NCBI GenBank assembly: GCA_043228905.1
Contig: JBHGNT010000013.1
Location: forward strand, 6,510,001 to 6,574,000
DNA: 64,000 nt
Reading direction: 5' to 3'
From: Azolla caroliniana
Lineage: Eukaryota; Polypodiophyta
Both the position numbers and the translations under genes were made by a program. Every line of letters starts with the position of its first letter. Position 1 is the stretch's first letter. The notes beneath the pieces were generated by a model. It was not told the origin of the DNA, did no database searches, and was given only the letters and a program-made list of their open reading frames with translations. This document shows, piece by piece, positions 27,247-38,987 of the stretch.

Positions 27247-27888
27247 TGTCGCGCTATTACGCGCGTGCGTGTAGAAAAGGCGGGACCACAGGGGTCTTGG
27301 ACCAAGGAGAGAGAGATGGAGAGAGAGAGAGAGAGTTGTAGATACACAGAGAGAAGTTTAAGAGCAAGAAAATAGGAATCCAATTACTAAACTCAATAAC
27401 TTACAACTCGAACAGTTACGACCGGCAACCCGGTAATGGGCCCGACACGGGGTCCTACTCACGCACACAGACGACTGCCACACAACTCCAGGAACCAAAA
27501 GGGGGAGAGCCTCTGCTTGAAGCACAGGGGCTGTCAACAAAGCAGAGGCAGCGAACTCCCGACACCCACAGAGACCGACGACCGGAGGAGGAGAAGAGAG
27601 AGCTCGGCACTCGGTTCTGCAGCAGCACTTCGTCCTCGCCAACGCGCGATATTTTTCCCCCTTCTCCCCTCTCCTTAAATAGTTAAACCACTTTATTCCC
27701 TGTCCCTTTCGACAGAGATACGCACAATCCCTCAATAAATGTATACTACTTAGTATTTACATCAGCCGAGATCCATTTATGAATCATGTACAAAATATCA
27801 AAATATCGATTCATGCGCCCATCCGTGTAAGAGCCGGTTCATGCGCCTTTTTCTCCGATTCCGCCTATGCCCGGTTTTCTTCACGACA
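27247..27888 (-). repeat. G1 5' LTR
   Basis: TGTCGCGCTATT...CTTCACGACA, 642 bp, the same length as 20959-21600. Immediately below it is TCATTGGTGAACCCAACGTG (minus), a likely primer site that recurs beside the G2 5' LTR. Confidence 0.93.
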
Positions 27889-28273
27889 GCGGGCTTTCAC
27901 GCAGCAGAGGCAGCCAATCTGACCCAAAATCCCTGCAGAAACAACAACGATGGTGGAGAAGAGAGCTCGGTTGCCAGTCCGATAACACTTCGTCCTCACA
28001 TAAACGCGCGATCCCTCACTCAACCCTTTTCCTCTCCTTTTATTGCACAAGAAGAGAGAGCCGTTACAGACTGTTACATCACTTTTATTCTCTGTCCTAG
28101 CGGACAAAGATCCTCTTCGATTCCCTACCTAACTGAATTCATGCTACCTAGGATATTTACATCGCCTACCTGTACTTAACTATGTGAATACATCAAAACA
28201 TGTGTCCATGTGTAAGGGCCAGTTTACGCACACTATCCACCGATTCCTCCTAGGGACGGTTTTCTCTACGACA
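27889..28273 (-). repeat. G2 3' LTR, second part
   Basis: Continues the LTR interrupted at 20958 and ends TTTTCTCTACGACA. It is followed at 28274 by the pyrimidine tract TCCGCCCCCACC, which is the purine tract on the element strand. Confidence 0.92.
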
Positions 28274-28346
28274 TCCGCCCCCACCTAACTGCACATCCTC
28301 CGGTATGTGCTAGAATAGACTTCTACCAGAGAAGACCAGCCCACGA

Positions 28347-29653
28347 TTATCTTTCGCTTTCCGGTTCGCCACCTGCTCCGAACCGGTCATCGTCGCCATC
28401 CATGCTCCCTGGGTCCGGTTCGTCCTCGTGCCGCTTCTTGAATGCTTTGATCCTCTTCCCGGCCACCGGCACAACTATTATTGTTCTGTCGAGCTCCGCG
28501 AGGTGGTAGGTGTGGTTGTCGTTAGCGCTTTTCACCGCGTAAGGCCCGAACCACTTCCTCGCAAATTTCCGCATTGCCTTGTGCTAGTTGTCGAGGCTGC
28601 TGTCGTAGACCAAAACCCAATCGCCTTCCTCGATTTTCCTTGGTCATAGTCGGTGAGCCCAGTCGAATCGCCCCTTATTCTTTGTCCTTGCTGCACATAG
28701 CTTCGCCGTTGCTCGTTCCACGTCCTCCGGTCTTCGCTCGAGCTGTTGTATTCGCACCGTTAACAGCTTCTCCCGGCTCATCTCATCTCTCCATCGGCGG
28801 TGGCCCACGAGGAGATCGTTCGCTCCATCGACTTGATCGACTTCTGCCCGTACATCAGCTCCGCTGACATGATCCCGGTTACCGAACTGTGCGTAGTTCG
28901 GTCTGCCCACAATGCGTAGGGTAGGAGCCGCGACCAATTCCCGACTTGGCCTCCGCAGGCCCGTACCAACGCCTTTACGATCGGCCCGTGTCCGCGTTCC
29001 ACCTTCCCGTTTGCCTCCGGATTGTATGCCGTAGTGAGTGAGAGTTTAACCCCTAACTGTTCAAACAACTCTTCAGCCTCTTGTGCATCCAGTTCTCCAC
29101 GGTCTCCTACAATCTTCCCTACGCACCCGTACCGACATACCACCTCCTCGATTAGGAACCGGCACACGGTCGTGGTCGTTTTGTTTGGTAATGCTCGGCC
29201 CTCCACCTGGTTCGTCAGATCCTCTCCTGCCAGCACCAGGTATCGCATTTGCCCCACTCCCATCGGCATCATCACCAAATCCACCATCCACTTGAGGTGG
29301 ATGGTCGGCGGGTAAGTCGGGTGCAGCTCATCTCGATGTTGGACTATGGAATGCATCTGACAACTTTCGCAAGTCGTTACGAACCGATGCACGTCCCGGT
29401 ATAGTCGCAGCCACCAGTACTTCTCCTTCAGCTTTTCGAACGTGGCCCATGTCCCCTGGTGTCCGGCCCAAGGGCTCTCGTGGTACGCCATCAACAATGC
29501 TTCCTGCTCCTCCTTCCTCGCCACCACCCGGAGCGGGACGCCGTCTCGCTTCTTCGGGTGCTTCCATACGCTCCCGTCCCGTAGCAAGAATCGGTACGCT
29601 TTCTTCCGGATCCGGTTAGCCTCTTCCCTTGTCCACGCCGCTCCCGGCGTCAT
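28347..29653 (-). pseudogene. G2 integrase
   Basis: The long piece (29653-28778) holds the H2C2 zinc region (YHESPWAGHQGTWATFEKLK, then CESCQMHSIV) and the core with MVDLVMMPMGVGQMRYLVLA, EEVVCRYGCVGKIVGDRGEL and LTTAYNPEANGKVERGHG. These include the three DDE residues (Asp, Asp, Glu), and the integrase is better preserved than in G1. The C-terminal piece (28574-28347) has KWFGPYAVKSAND. Stops separate the two. Confidence 0.9.
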
Positions 29654-29674
29654 CGTCTTCAGGAACCCACCGAT

Positions 29675-31595
29675 CTAGAGCCACTCCCCGTCGTACTTGC
29701 TCTCGTCGAACTCGTTAAGCACCGGAGTGCTGCTCCCAGCCCTCGCCACTATGCGAGCCGACTCGAAGAAGTCCTCACCAACTTCTTCATTCTCCGAAAC
29801 CATGCCGTCTTCGTCATCGAACTGTGCTCTTGAAAGCATATCGGCCCTGATGTTGTCCTTACCGGACATGTGTCGTATCTCCGGATTTAGAGACTTGAGG
29901 TACGCGATCCACCTGAGCATTGTCAAGTCCGGAGTCGTGCATCCGGAAACCATACCGAGAATCGGTAGGCAGTCCGTCTCGATTATTACTTCCTTCCCGA
30001 TTAGATAGTCCTTGTCGGCCTTGACTGCCGAAAAGATACCCCACAGTTTGCGCTTGACTTGGGCGTATCCTCGTTGTCGCTCGCTCAATACTTTCGCCCC
30101 AAACCGAATCGGGAACCTCGTGCCGGCTTCGTCCTCCTGGTTAACCACCCATCCTATCCCGGTCGGGCTCGTGTCTACCATAACGTAAATTGGGACGTCC
30201 TTGCCGTAAACCGCTTTTCGGAGTGCTGATGCCGCGGCAAGTGCTTCTTTCATTTTCCGGACCAACTCTGCATGCTCCCCGCTCCACTCAAACTTGCACC
30301 CTTTCTTCAACAACCCGTAGAGTGGCTCCACAATATGGGCGTAATGCAGGATCCAAATGTGATAGAATGCGCAAGCTCCCAAGAACCTCCGGACTTCTAT
30401 AACCGACCTGTAGTCTTCCTTCATCACAGAGATGGCTTCCACCTTAGCCGAGGACGGTTTCCTACCCTAAGGCCCGCATAGGTGTCCGATGACCATGATT
30501 TCCGACTGTTCGAAAGCAGACTTCTCCCCGGAGAAGGTGAGCCACACCCCTTCGAGCTTCTGTACCACCTTCTCGTAGTCTCCGATGTGGTTCGGGACGA
30601 ATCTCCGACACCCATCCGGTCCGACCGTTTCGTCCTTATCCTCCACCGGACATCCCTTTATTGGAATGTCATCTAAAAACGGCATGGTAATGTCCGGGAT
30701 GCAGTCCCTTAGCACCTTATTCTTCGCGTTCACCATGTGCGCTACCGAGTTTGTCCCTCCTTGCAGAAGGGTACACATCCGCACTAGGCCGAGAGGAGTC
30801 CACATCGTCGTAATATCCCTGGTCTCTACGGCTAGTTGGAATTGGTCGTACCCCGAGTACAGATCTCCGACTGAGTAAATTGACCTTCAGGCGAAGGCCT
30901 CCGCGAACTCGTCAATGGTTGGCTCGATCCCTGCATTCCAAATGGTTACCTTGTTGACCGGTTGTAGGTCCTAAATAAAGCGCAACTTGTCGTTCTTCTT
31001 AGGCACGGTGAACCACCGATTCGAGTATGGGGCACTCGACGGTTCGAGGATGCCCATCTCCACCTTATGCTTCAGCAGCTCCATCAGCTTCGAGATGTGA
31101 GCTCTGGGTACTGGAATTGGTTTGAGATTCCACGGCACATGCGGTACCGTAAAAATAACCATCGGCTCAACAACCGTCGGGTCCACGCACCCGATCTCTT
31201 CCAGCGAGAATGCGAAGGCCTTCCCGTGCCTCCCGAGCATTCTCCGAAACCGTTCTTCCTCCACCCCCACCAACCTTGAGCTCTTGTAGCGTTGTGTTGG
31301 TGAACCGATGTCCTATGCCGGCCGGATCCCGTAGACTTGGGTCCGACACGACCCCTCTCATCTGTAACCCACTACCCTCCGGCAAGGGTGCCACGACTGG
31401 CCTCACATTTCGGTCCACAGTCTTGTACCTCGTATCCACGCAAGCCGTCCGGTCCGACTTGACCCTTTCCCTGAAGTCGGAAATGACTTCGTACATTCCC
31501 ACCGAGCTAACCGGAATCATCTGGTCTTCTCTGAGGCCTTCTTCGATCACCTTCCCCATTTCCTTGAGGGTGTCGTCAAAAGAGACCGCCTCCAC
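29675..31595 (-). pseudogene. G2 reverse transcriptase and RNase H
   Basis: RT is in pieces: 31595-31167, 31273-30971 (MELLKHKVEMGILEPSSAPY, WFTVPKKNDKLRFI) and 30805-30467 (MPFLDDIPIKGCPVEDKDE). A piece at 30442-29675 carries the end of RT and RNase H (YGKDVPIYVMVDTSPTGIGW, FGAKVLSERQRGYAQVKRKL, MSGKDNIRADMLSRA). At least three frameshifts or stops separate the pieces. The FLDD active site matches G1. Confidence 0.9.
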
Positions 31596-31726
31596 AGCGC
31601 CACTAATTTCCTCATCGGGGGCGAGGACCCCACGCGTTCTAAGTCGTTCCTCTGCCCGTTTCTTCTCCTGGCCAATGATGTCGGCTATCGTACAACCTCC
31701 GCTATCGAAGAACCAAAACTTCCTAC

Positions 31727-33891
31727 CTATGGTACAAGTGTGGGGATCCTCCGGGGTGCCCGGACTATCGCGGCCCCACGCCTCGATAGCCCCCTCAAAA
31801 AATCCCCTCGTTCGTCGCTGCCGAGGGTTTCACGGTTCCGCTCATGGTTCGGTCGCTCGGTCAGGAATTGACCGTTATCCAACACCCTTGTCTCCATATG
31901 CGCCGCCGTAATGTATGGCTCGCCAAGTATCACCGGGTGCGAGGACGTCTCCTGCACGAAAAAGTGTTGATCGATCTCGACGTCACCGATCTTGACGCGT
32001 ACATTCGGGCACGCCCCGTGCAGCTCCTCCATAGCGCGAGTCGCCGCGCGTATTTTCCATCCGTGCTTGGTGTTGATCAGCCACTTCCCCTTGTTATAGA
32101 AATCCATGGACATTAGGTTGATCTCCGATCCGTGGTCTATCAATGCCACCACCGGCTCCTGGACATCCCCGATCCGAACAGGGGTCTCCATAGTGGCTCT
32201 GGCCCAGTGCGACCTCGAATAGTGGCTTTCCACCAACTTGTCTTCCAAGGCCATGTCTTCCAGATGCATGGTTCGCACCTCCACCAGCTTCTCCGGTTCC
32301 GGCTCTGTCGAGAGTCGTTTATGCTTCACCAAGTCCACAATGGAATCGTGGAACTCCTTCTTGGCAATCCTGAGCACTTCCCTCAGCGACAGCTCCACCT
32401 TGCTGTCGAGGATCCACTCTTCGAGGACCTTCTACAGGTCCGTTGACCTCTCAATCTTCGTGCTCAGCTGGTAACCGGCCCGCTTCGTTTTGTCCGGTGC
32501 GCCGGGGTTACCAGCATTGTTTTGCTTCTGCCTGAACCGGGTCTCGTACCGCTATGAGGGCCCGGCACCTCCGGCCTTTCCCGCGCGCTTGTCCTCTACC
32601 AGAACCTCATAGTTCTAGCATGCGGCTTCCACGAGACCGGTCTTCTCCTCGACCGGATCGTCCCATCCAGTGACCTCCCGGATCCACTGCTCCGCTCGAT
32701 CCGCTTCTTCCCTCTTTAGTCGTGCGTCGGAGAGGCCTTCTAGCACCAAGGGCTAGAAGCTAGAGTCTTTCGTTTTCCGGTCTTCATTACCTCCTATCCG
32801 GATTTCGGCCGATGCCAAATAATGGACGGCCTCTGCATGGTGCGCCTCCGCTTCTTCCATTAGCCTCTTCATTCCTCCCCGTCCAATATTAAGCTCCAGG
32901 GCTCTTCGGGTCTCGCTAGCGTGCACCCTCCCGTTCCATAGGTACATCACATTAGCCCTTATTGCTTCTGCGAAGTCCACGCAATCCTTCCGGACGTGAC
33001 CAACCGCGTCACACCACAAGCATCGATTCCCACCCGAAGTCCTTCGGTCGCGAGGCTGCTCTCCGCCTTCCCTCCTTGCTTGTGCAATCTGGAGGTCTCG
33101 TACCATCTGCGTCAGTTCTTCCAGAGCCGCTCTGCGGGGATGGGTCCTTGACCACGCCAAACGAGCCTGTCTCAAGCCAATCCCGGGTTTCCTCCTTGCG
33201 CGCCAGCGGGGGTCCCTCGAGGTTTCTTGCCGCAACCGCTCCTGCCCCCAACGAGCCCTTGTCGACCCACTCACGTCATTTGTCGAAACGGTCACAAACC
33301 CCTTTTACCACGGCCCAATCAGTCATCAACCCATCGTTCGTCTCCAGCAGGAGACCCACTTGGTCCCGATCCCGCACGTCCACAACTTTGACGAATAACA
33401 GGACGCGGCTCCTGTCCAGTACGGTCTTGTACAGTGCCGAAAGACATTCGAAGCGTTCCTCGAACTCCCGGAGGAGCGCCGACGCATTCCTCCCCTTTCC
33501 TGGGGTCTTTACCCAATCCATAAAGTCCCTCTTCGATAACCGAAGCGTGTCATCAAGCCCGTACCGCTCGAGGAGCCGCGCTTCGAATTCCCCCCCAGGT
33601 CCGGCATCCAGCCTGTACCTCGAGCACCTCTGTGTAAATGCCCGGTGTCGCTAGCTGGGGAAACCTAGCCAGACGCCTCGCCTCCGGGATGTCCCTCATC
33701 ACCATTTTGGCCCGGTAAGCCACCAAATAACTCGTGGCGTCCTTCCCATCGAACTGGCCTATTGTGCCGACAATTGCTTCAATGGCCCTGTCGAGGGCGC
33801 TCGTGCCCTCGCGAGCACTTACTATCCGATCGACTGTTGCCGCCATGGCTTCGGCGAGCTCTAATCCCCTCATTTTCGATTCCTCTGCCAC
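31727..33891 (-). pseudogene. G2 Gag and protease
   Basis: Gag begins at ATG 33891 (MAEESKMRGLELAEAM) and is frameshifted near 33590 and 33300. The CCHC knuckle is CLWCDAVGHVRKDC near 33030. The protease segment (32398-31727) reads VVALIDHGSEINLMSMDFYN near 32140 and later HPVILGEPYITAAHMETRVL. The order and spacing match G1. Confidence 0.88.
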
Positions 33892-33920
33892 CTTGTTTCA
33901 CGTTGGGTTCACCAAATTAA

Positions 33921-34543
33921 TGTCGTGTTGTTACGTTTTCACGTATGAAATAAGGCGGGACCGCGGGGGCCCTAAACCGAGGAGCGCGAGAGATGAGAGG
34001 GAGAGAGATTCGCAGACAACACAGAGAGACAGAGACAAGAGAATCAATTCCAAATCAGTATAGATTACAGAGCTTGCAATGTTACAACCGGCAAGCCGGT
34101 GACAGACTCAACACAGACGAACACGCGAAGTACGTGGTGGAGCCTCTACCGGAAGCACGCGGGCTTTCACGCAGCAGAGGCAGCCAACCTAACTCAAAAT
34201 CCTTGCAAAAACAACAACGATGGTGGAGGAGAGAGCTCGGTTCCCAGTCCGACAACACTTCGTCCTCACATAAATGCGCGATCCCTCACTCAACCCTTTT
34301 CCTCTCCTTTTATAGCACAAGGAGAGAGAGCCGTTATAGACTGTTACATCACTTTTATTCTCTGTCCTAGCGGACAGAGATCCTCTTCGATTCCCTACCT
34401 AACTAAATTCGTGCTACCTAGGATATTTACATCGCCTACCTGTACTTAACTATGTGAATACATCAAAACATGTGCCCGTGTGTAAGGGCCGGTTTACGTA
34501 CACTATCCACCAATTCCTCATAGGGACGGTTTTCTCCACGACA
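33921..34543 (-). repeat. G2 5' LTR
   Basis: TGTCGTGTTGTT...TTCTCCACGACA, 623 bp. TTGGTGAACCCAACGTGAAA lies just below on the minus strand as primer-site candidate. It preserves the uninterrupted sequence into which G1 inserted in the other LTR. Confidence 0.93.
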
Positions 34544-34734
34544 ACGGTTATACATAAGACTTCCCAACTTGTCAAGAGGCTCGAAAGGAGTGCAAGTTCT
34601 TTGACTTCTTCTTTGAAGTTCAAGCCTTGGGCATAGAATCTGTCAACGCCCTATTGAAGGTGTTGATATGGGAGGTTGTTGGCTCTGTCTCCCTCATCTT
34701 CCAATTGAATAGTTGCCGAATCAAGATGAGTTTT
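34544..34734 (-). pseudogene. copia Gag fragment, 5' half of interrupted gag
   Basis: Reads LILIRQLFNWKMRETEPTTS then HINTFNRALTDSMPKA, matching LILIKQLFNMKMKETDPATS in copia C. It has a stop after MPKA. It continues, across the G2 insertion, at 20711-20571. On the high side it abuts the LTR 34735-35441 with no leader or primer site. Confidence 0.82.
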
Positions 34735-35441
34735 TGTTGAGAAACGGATCGTCAATCCACAAGAGAAGGAATATGCTGAAATACACAACTCTAAAACATA
34801 GAAAACAGTGTACACAGATTTAACGTGGAAAACCCTAAAATGGGAGAAAACCACAGAGAACGGAGCTTCACTATACAATGGATATACAACAGCAAGATCC
34901 GAGTACAACACTCACCACACAAAGTGTAAACAGCCTTTGAGGGCTCTTGACATATGCTATTACTAAACATAGCTATGGCACCACCCACTCACCCACACTC
35001 TCTTCTTTGTCACGCTATACTACATAGGCGCACAGATTCACCTGTTCTACTACATGTAAACCACACTAAACATTGTTTGCCCTAGGTATATTTATACTAA
35101 TACATCGTATTGGCTATTTACAAATGTAGCCCCTACCACACATCATTACTATTATTATCTATAATAATAAGTAGCCATCAGCCGAATCAAATGTCGACTG
35201 TCCAATTGATCCGACTAGTCGGCCTAGTCATCGACCATCCGGTTGGCCTAACTAGTCAATCGTGTCTTCGAACTGGATCTCCTTTTTGTGAACTCACCCA
35301 ATTGACTCTCGCAGTCGACTTTCTCGCAGTCGACTCTTCAACCATCGGCACTCGGCCCGAACAGTCGGCTCCTCCTAGACTTCGACGGTTGGCTCTCTCC
35401 GAGCAGTCGGCTCCTCCCTCTGGAGGGACATATTCCTAACA
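34735..35441 (-). repeat. copia LTR, family 1
   Basis: TGTTGAGAAACGG...TATTCCTAACA, 707 bp, homologous along its length to 18562-19277. The purine tract of its own element (pyrimidines AACTCCCCCTTC on this strand) follows at 35442, so it is the 3' LTR of the element whose RNase H is next to it. Confidence 0.85.
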
Positions 35442-35817
35442 AACTCCCCCTTCACTCTTGTTGGGAGAAGTCCGTTATTCCTGTCCTTTGTCGACAAACT
35501 CTGAGTTGGTCCATTGGTAGGTTCTTTGTCACCATGTCAGATCCAATTTCGTCAGTATGGATCTTCACGAGGGTAAACTCTCCTCCTTCTTCGACTTTCT
35601 CTTGCAGCCAAGGATACCTCCTCTGTATGTGCTTGGACCGGGAGTGGTATGCAACATTCTTGGCTAGATCTATGGCACTCTAGCTATCACAATGAAGCAA
35701 GAAATCCATTTGCTTCATTCCCAACTCGCTGTGAAAGTTTCTCATCCAAATCAGCTCCTTGCCAGCTCTACCGCTGCCGTGTACCTTGCTTCTGTGGTCG
35801 ACAAGGCCATAGATTTC
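35442..35817 (-). pseudogene. copia RNase H end fragment
   Basis: The minus strand holds the end of a copia RNase H, with the CDSQSA-type box replaced by degraded sequence near 35690, then YHSRSKHIQRRYPWLQEKV-like and EFTLVKIHTDEIGSDMVTK-like reading near 35600-35510. Everything upstream in that element is missing; the fragment stops where copia C's LTR begins. Confidence 0.75.
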
Positions 35818-35946
35818 TACAATCATCTTTCTTCGTCATCACTCATTACAATGTTAGGTATTAGCTTATATACTAAGCCCTAACTTATTAAAGAGTTCAC
35901 ACTCAGATGGATACAATTTGGAAGGAGTCATCCTTTTATGCCAACA
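35818..35946 (-). repeat. copia C 3' LTR, truncated
   Basis: Matches 40684-40811 of the 5' LTR (TCATCACTCATTACAATGTT and TTATGCCAACA blocks). It ends abruptly at about 35818 against the RNase H fragment of another copia. Confidence 0.88.
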
Positions 35947-36131
35947 AACTCCCCCGTAAAAGGACTACTCTTTCTTGCATGTACAAGTGCTGGGGTTATC
36001 TCCCCCATAAACCTAGATTACAAATTTAACTAGATCTTATGTTACAAGTTTGTCGGCAAGTAGCCGAGTCGGCAGAGGTATAGTATGAGTGTTGATAAGC
36101 TCTTATCTTCTTCTCCTCGTTTGGCTTTCTT

Positions 36132-37694
36132 CTACTCAGTCTCTTGTCGTAGTCCCATCTTCATCCTTAGCATTTCAAAGCGTTGATCTGGGATTGGCTT
36201 CGTCAAGCAATCGGCGATGTTCACCTCGGTGTCGATCTTTCGGACTTCGAGTTTCTTCTCGGTCACGAGCTCCCAGATATATTGATACCGCACCTCAATG
36301 TGCTTCCTCTTTGCATGGTAGACGAGATTGTTGATGAGGTGTATTGCACTCTGTGAGTCGCAATAGATAGTCGGCGCTAGTCTGGTCGGTCTATTCAGTT
36401 TGCAGTTCCCAAGTCGGCAGTCAATCGGTGCAGCCAGATCGCTTCCTTCGTTGCTTCCGATGCTGCTATGTACTCGACTTCTGTGGTAGACAGAGCCATG
36501 CACTCTTGAAGTTTTGACCTCCATGATATCACACCACCACCATAGGTGAAGATGTAGCCTGATGTCGATTTTCGATTGTCCGTATTCCCGGCATAGTCGG
36601 AGTCAGTGTAGCCTTCGATTTCGGCTGAGATTGTCAATCCGAAAGTCAGTTGTGCATCTATGGTTCCTTTTAGATACCCAAGGATGTGCTTGACGGCCTC
36701 CCAATGCTTCTTTCCTGGGTTTGACATGTACCGGTTGACCAACCCTTCGGCATAGGCTAGGTCGGGTCGGGTCGCCACCATTGCGTACATGATGCTTCCT
36801 ACCGCCGATGCGTAGGGTATCTTTCCATTAAGCTCTCTCCTTGTCCATTGTAGGAGAGTCTCTATCTAATAGTCTGATCGATGTCGGAAGCGGTGTTGGT
36901 GCTAGCTTCGCATTCTCCATGTTGAAACGCTTCAACACCTTCCGGATGTATTCGGACTGGGAAAGTCGAAGAGTTTTGGTCGTCCGATTTTGCTCTATCC
37001 TCATGCCCAGTATGTGTCGGGCTTGTCTGAGTTCCTTCATCGCAAACTTTGCATGAAGGCTCCGCTTTAGCTTACCGATCTCTGCTTGATTGCTCCCTGC
37101 AATTAGCATGTCGTCGACGTATAGGATCAGATAGATCCTTGACTCGTCGGTCAATTGTTGAACATACATGCATGGGTTGGAGTCTGATCTGTTGTATCCA
37201 AACTACCATATTTAGGAGTCAAACTTCTGGTACCACATTCTCGGCACTTGTTTTAGGCCATATAGACTTTTCTTTAGTCGACATACGAGGTGACTGTCCT
37301 CCCCCGTTGTCGTGAAGCCTGCCGGTTGAGACATGTATATGTCTTCTTCCAGATCTCCGTGTAGGAATGCCATCTTTACGTCCATCTGCTCGAGCTCTAG
37401 ATCTTCTGTCACCACGACTCCTAGTAGGAGTCGGAGGGTGGTTATCTTGACTACTGGTGAGAATATCTCGTTTTAGTCAACCCCGTATTCCTGTTTGAAT
37501 CCTTTCGCAACAAGTCGAGCTTTGTACTTGGGTTTCTCTGAGTCAGATACATACTTGTATCGGAACACCCATTTGCAAGGTAGTGGCTTTCTTCCTATTG
37601 GTAGTTTGACCAACTCCCATGTCTGATTCTGATGAATCGAGTCCATTTCGGATTTCATGGCTTGTAGCCATGTTTCGGAATCCGGTGCGGCCAT
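36132..37694 (-). pseudogene. copia C reverse transcriptase and RNase H
   Basis: RT pieces: 37694-37473 (PLPCKWVFRYKYVSD, ARLVAKGFKQEYGVD), 37415-37212 (QMDVKMAFLHGDLEEDIYMS, LKKSLYGLKQ) and 37169-36828 (LILYVDDMLIAGSNQAE). RNase H pieces: 36790-36395 (GYTDSDYAGNTDNRKSTSGY, LSTTEVEYIAASEATKEAIW) and 36524-36132 (YCDSQSAIHLINNLVYHAKR, IADCLTKPIPDQRFEMLRM). Catalytic motifs remain, but stops and frameshifts split the gene into at least five pieces. Confidence 0.92.
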
Positions 37695-38405
37695 AGTTTC
37701 TTCATACGTGCTTGGTTCGCCTGCATCCGTGTCGTTGACGTAGTTGAGGCCCGATCGATAAAACTATGTTTTCCTTCGAGCTCGTCTAGATGTCCTGGGT
37801 GCCGTATTATTCAGTTCGGATTCTTCGATTAGTTCTTTTTTACGATTGGCATTTGTTGAACCAGTTGAGTCAGGAGTCTTGTTCGATATTCCGCCCCCGG
37901 TTCGGGATTTCGGCGGTGTCTGGTTGTTCTCCCCTGCGGTTGTTGTCGACTCTTTTCTGACTTGTCCCTTGTTGACTTTGCCTTGATCGACCTTCGTCGA
38001 TTCGGCTCAGTCTTTCATGACTTTGTCTTTGAGTTCGACGTTGGGACTTATTGCCGATTCGGTGTCGGCTGGGATGTTGTCAGCTGGTTGGAGTTCAACT
38101 GTCTATTGACTCTCTAATTCGGTCTAGTGAGTCGATCTTTCTACGATGACTTTGTCATCTTTGAAGGATACCTTCTTGCCCATTGTTTTCTCTTGGTTCC
38201 TCTAAGATAAGATAAAGTCTTCATTGAAGACTACGTCATTGCTCCGGATCAATTTCCGGTTCTCAGGGTCCCATAGCCGGTAGCCAAAGTCCCCATCAGT
38301 TCCATAACCAAGAAATATAAACTTTGTTGCATGGGGTGCCAACTTTGTCCTTTTGTCCTTGGGGATGAACGCGTAGGCTTCGCATCCGAATATACGGAGC
38401 CTATT

Positions 38406-38891
38406 TTAGGTCGGTTGTTTGCCTGACCATAGTGCTTGTGGCACTTCGAGCCTGATTACTCTTGATGGTGCCATATTTATCAAGTACACTACCGTTTGCA
38501 ATGCCTCAACCCAAAATTCCAGCTTCAGTCCAGTTTGCTGGAGCATTGCCGTCACCCTCTCTTGGATCGTTCGGTTGATCCGTTCAGCCACCCCATTCTA
38601 CATGGGTGTGTAAGGAACCGTCTTTTGGTGCCGGATCCCTTTTCCGGACAGGTACTGTTTGAATGCTCTGGAGGTGTACTGACCTCCGTTGTCAGATCGG
38701 AGTGTCTTCACTCTATGTCCCGACCGGTTCTCCACTTCAAATATCCATCGAGTGAAGACCTCAAGCGCTTCATCTTTGGACTTGATGGAGTATGCCCAAA
38801 CTTTCCGTGTACAGTCATCTACAAATGTGATGAAGTATCGGGAGTCTCCTAGTGACCGCTCTGGCATGGGCCAACATATGTCTGTGTGCAC
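38406..38891 (-). pseudogene. copia C integrase core
   Basis: FVDDCTRKVWAYSIKSKDEA carries the first Asp and TLRSDNGGQYTS the second. The Glu motif NGVAERINRTIQERV is intact, but a TAG replaces the Gln before it. Downstream, FWVEALQTVVYLINMAPS is recognisable. From 38400 to 37700 the linker to RT is degraded, with Ser/Asp-rich pieces. Confidence 0.9.
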
Positions 38892-38987
38892 AAGCTCTAG
38901 GGGTTGTCGTACGGTCTCATAGTGGAGAGAGTGCGGACTTTGGGTCTATTTCCCATATCGATAGTGCTCGCAGAAGTCTGTCTTTGC

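Larger units (their letters stand above)
20959..27888 (-). mobile_element. Ty3/gypsy element G1, complete but inactive
   Basis: A 6.93-kb element with two 642-bp LTRs that I estimate to be about 97% identical (about 21 differences by eye). The order is LTR, Gag, knuckle, protease, RT, RNase H, integrase, purine-rich tract and LTR, on the minus strand. It is inserted in the 3' LTR of the related element G2; the unbroken target is seen at 34150-34175. Flanks are GCAG (left) and GCGG (right). Gag and Pol appear to be one polyprotein frame, now broken by TAG codons and frameshifts. Confidence 0.94.
20712..34543 (-). mobile_element. Ty3/gypsy element G2, carrying nested element G1
   Basis: Minus-strand LTR element with Gag, zinc knuckle, protease, RT, RNase H and integrase in Ty3/gypsy order. 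The 5' LTR is 33921-34543. The 3' LTR is split into 20712-20958 and 27889-28273 by the insertion of G1. Flanking bases are ACAG (left) and ACGG (right), a possible 4-bp target duplication with one change. The element lies inside a copia gag gene. Its LTRs differ more from each other than those of G1 do, so it is older, as the nesting requires. Confidence 0.92.
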
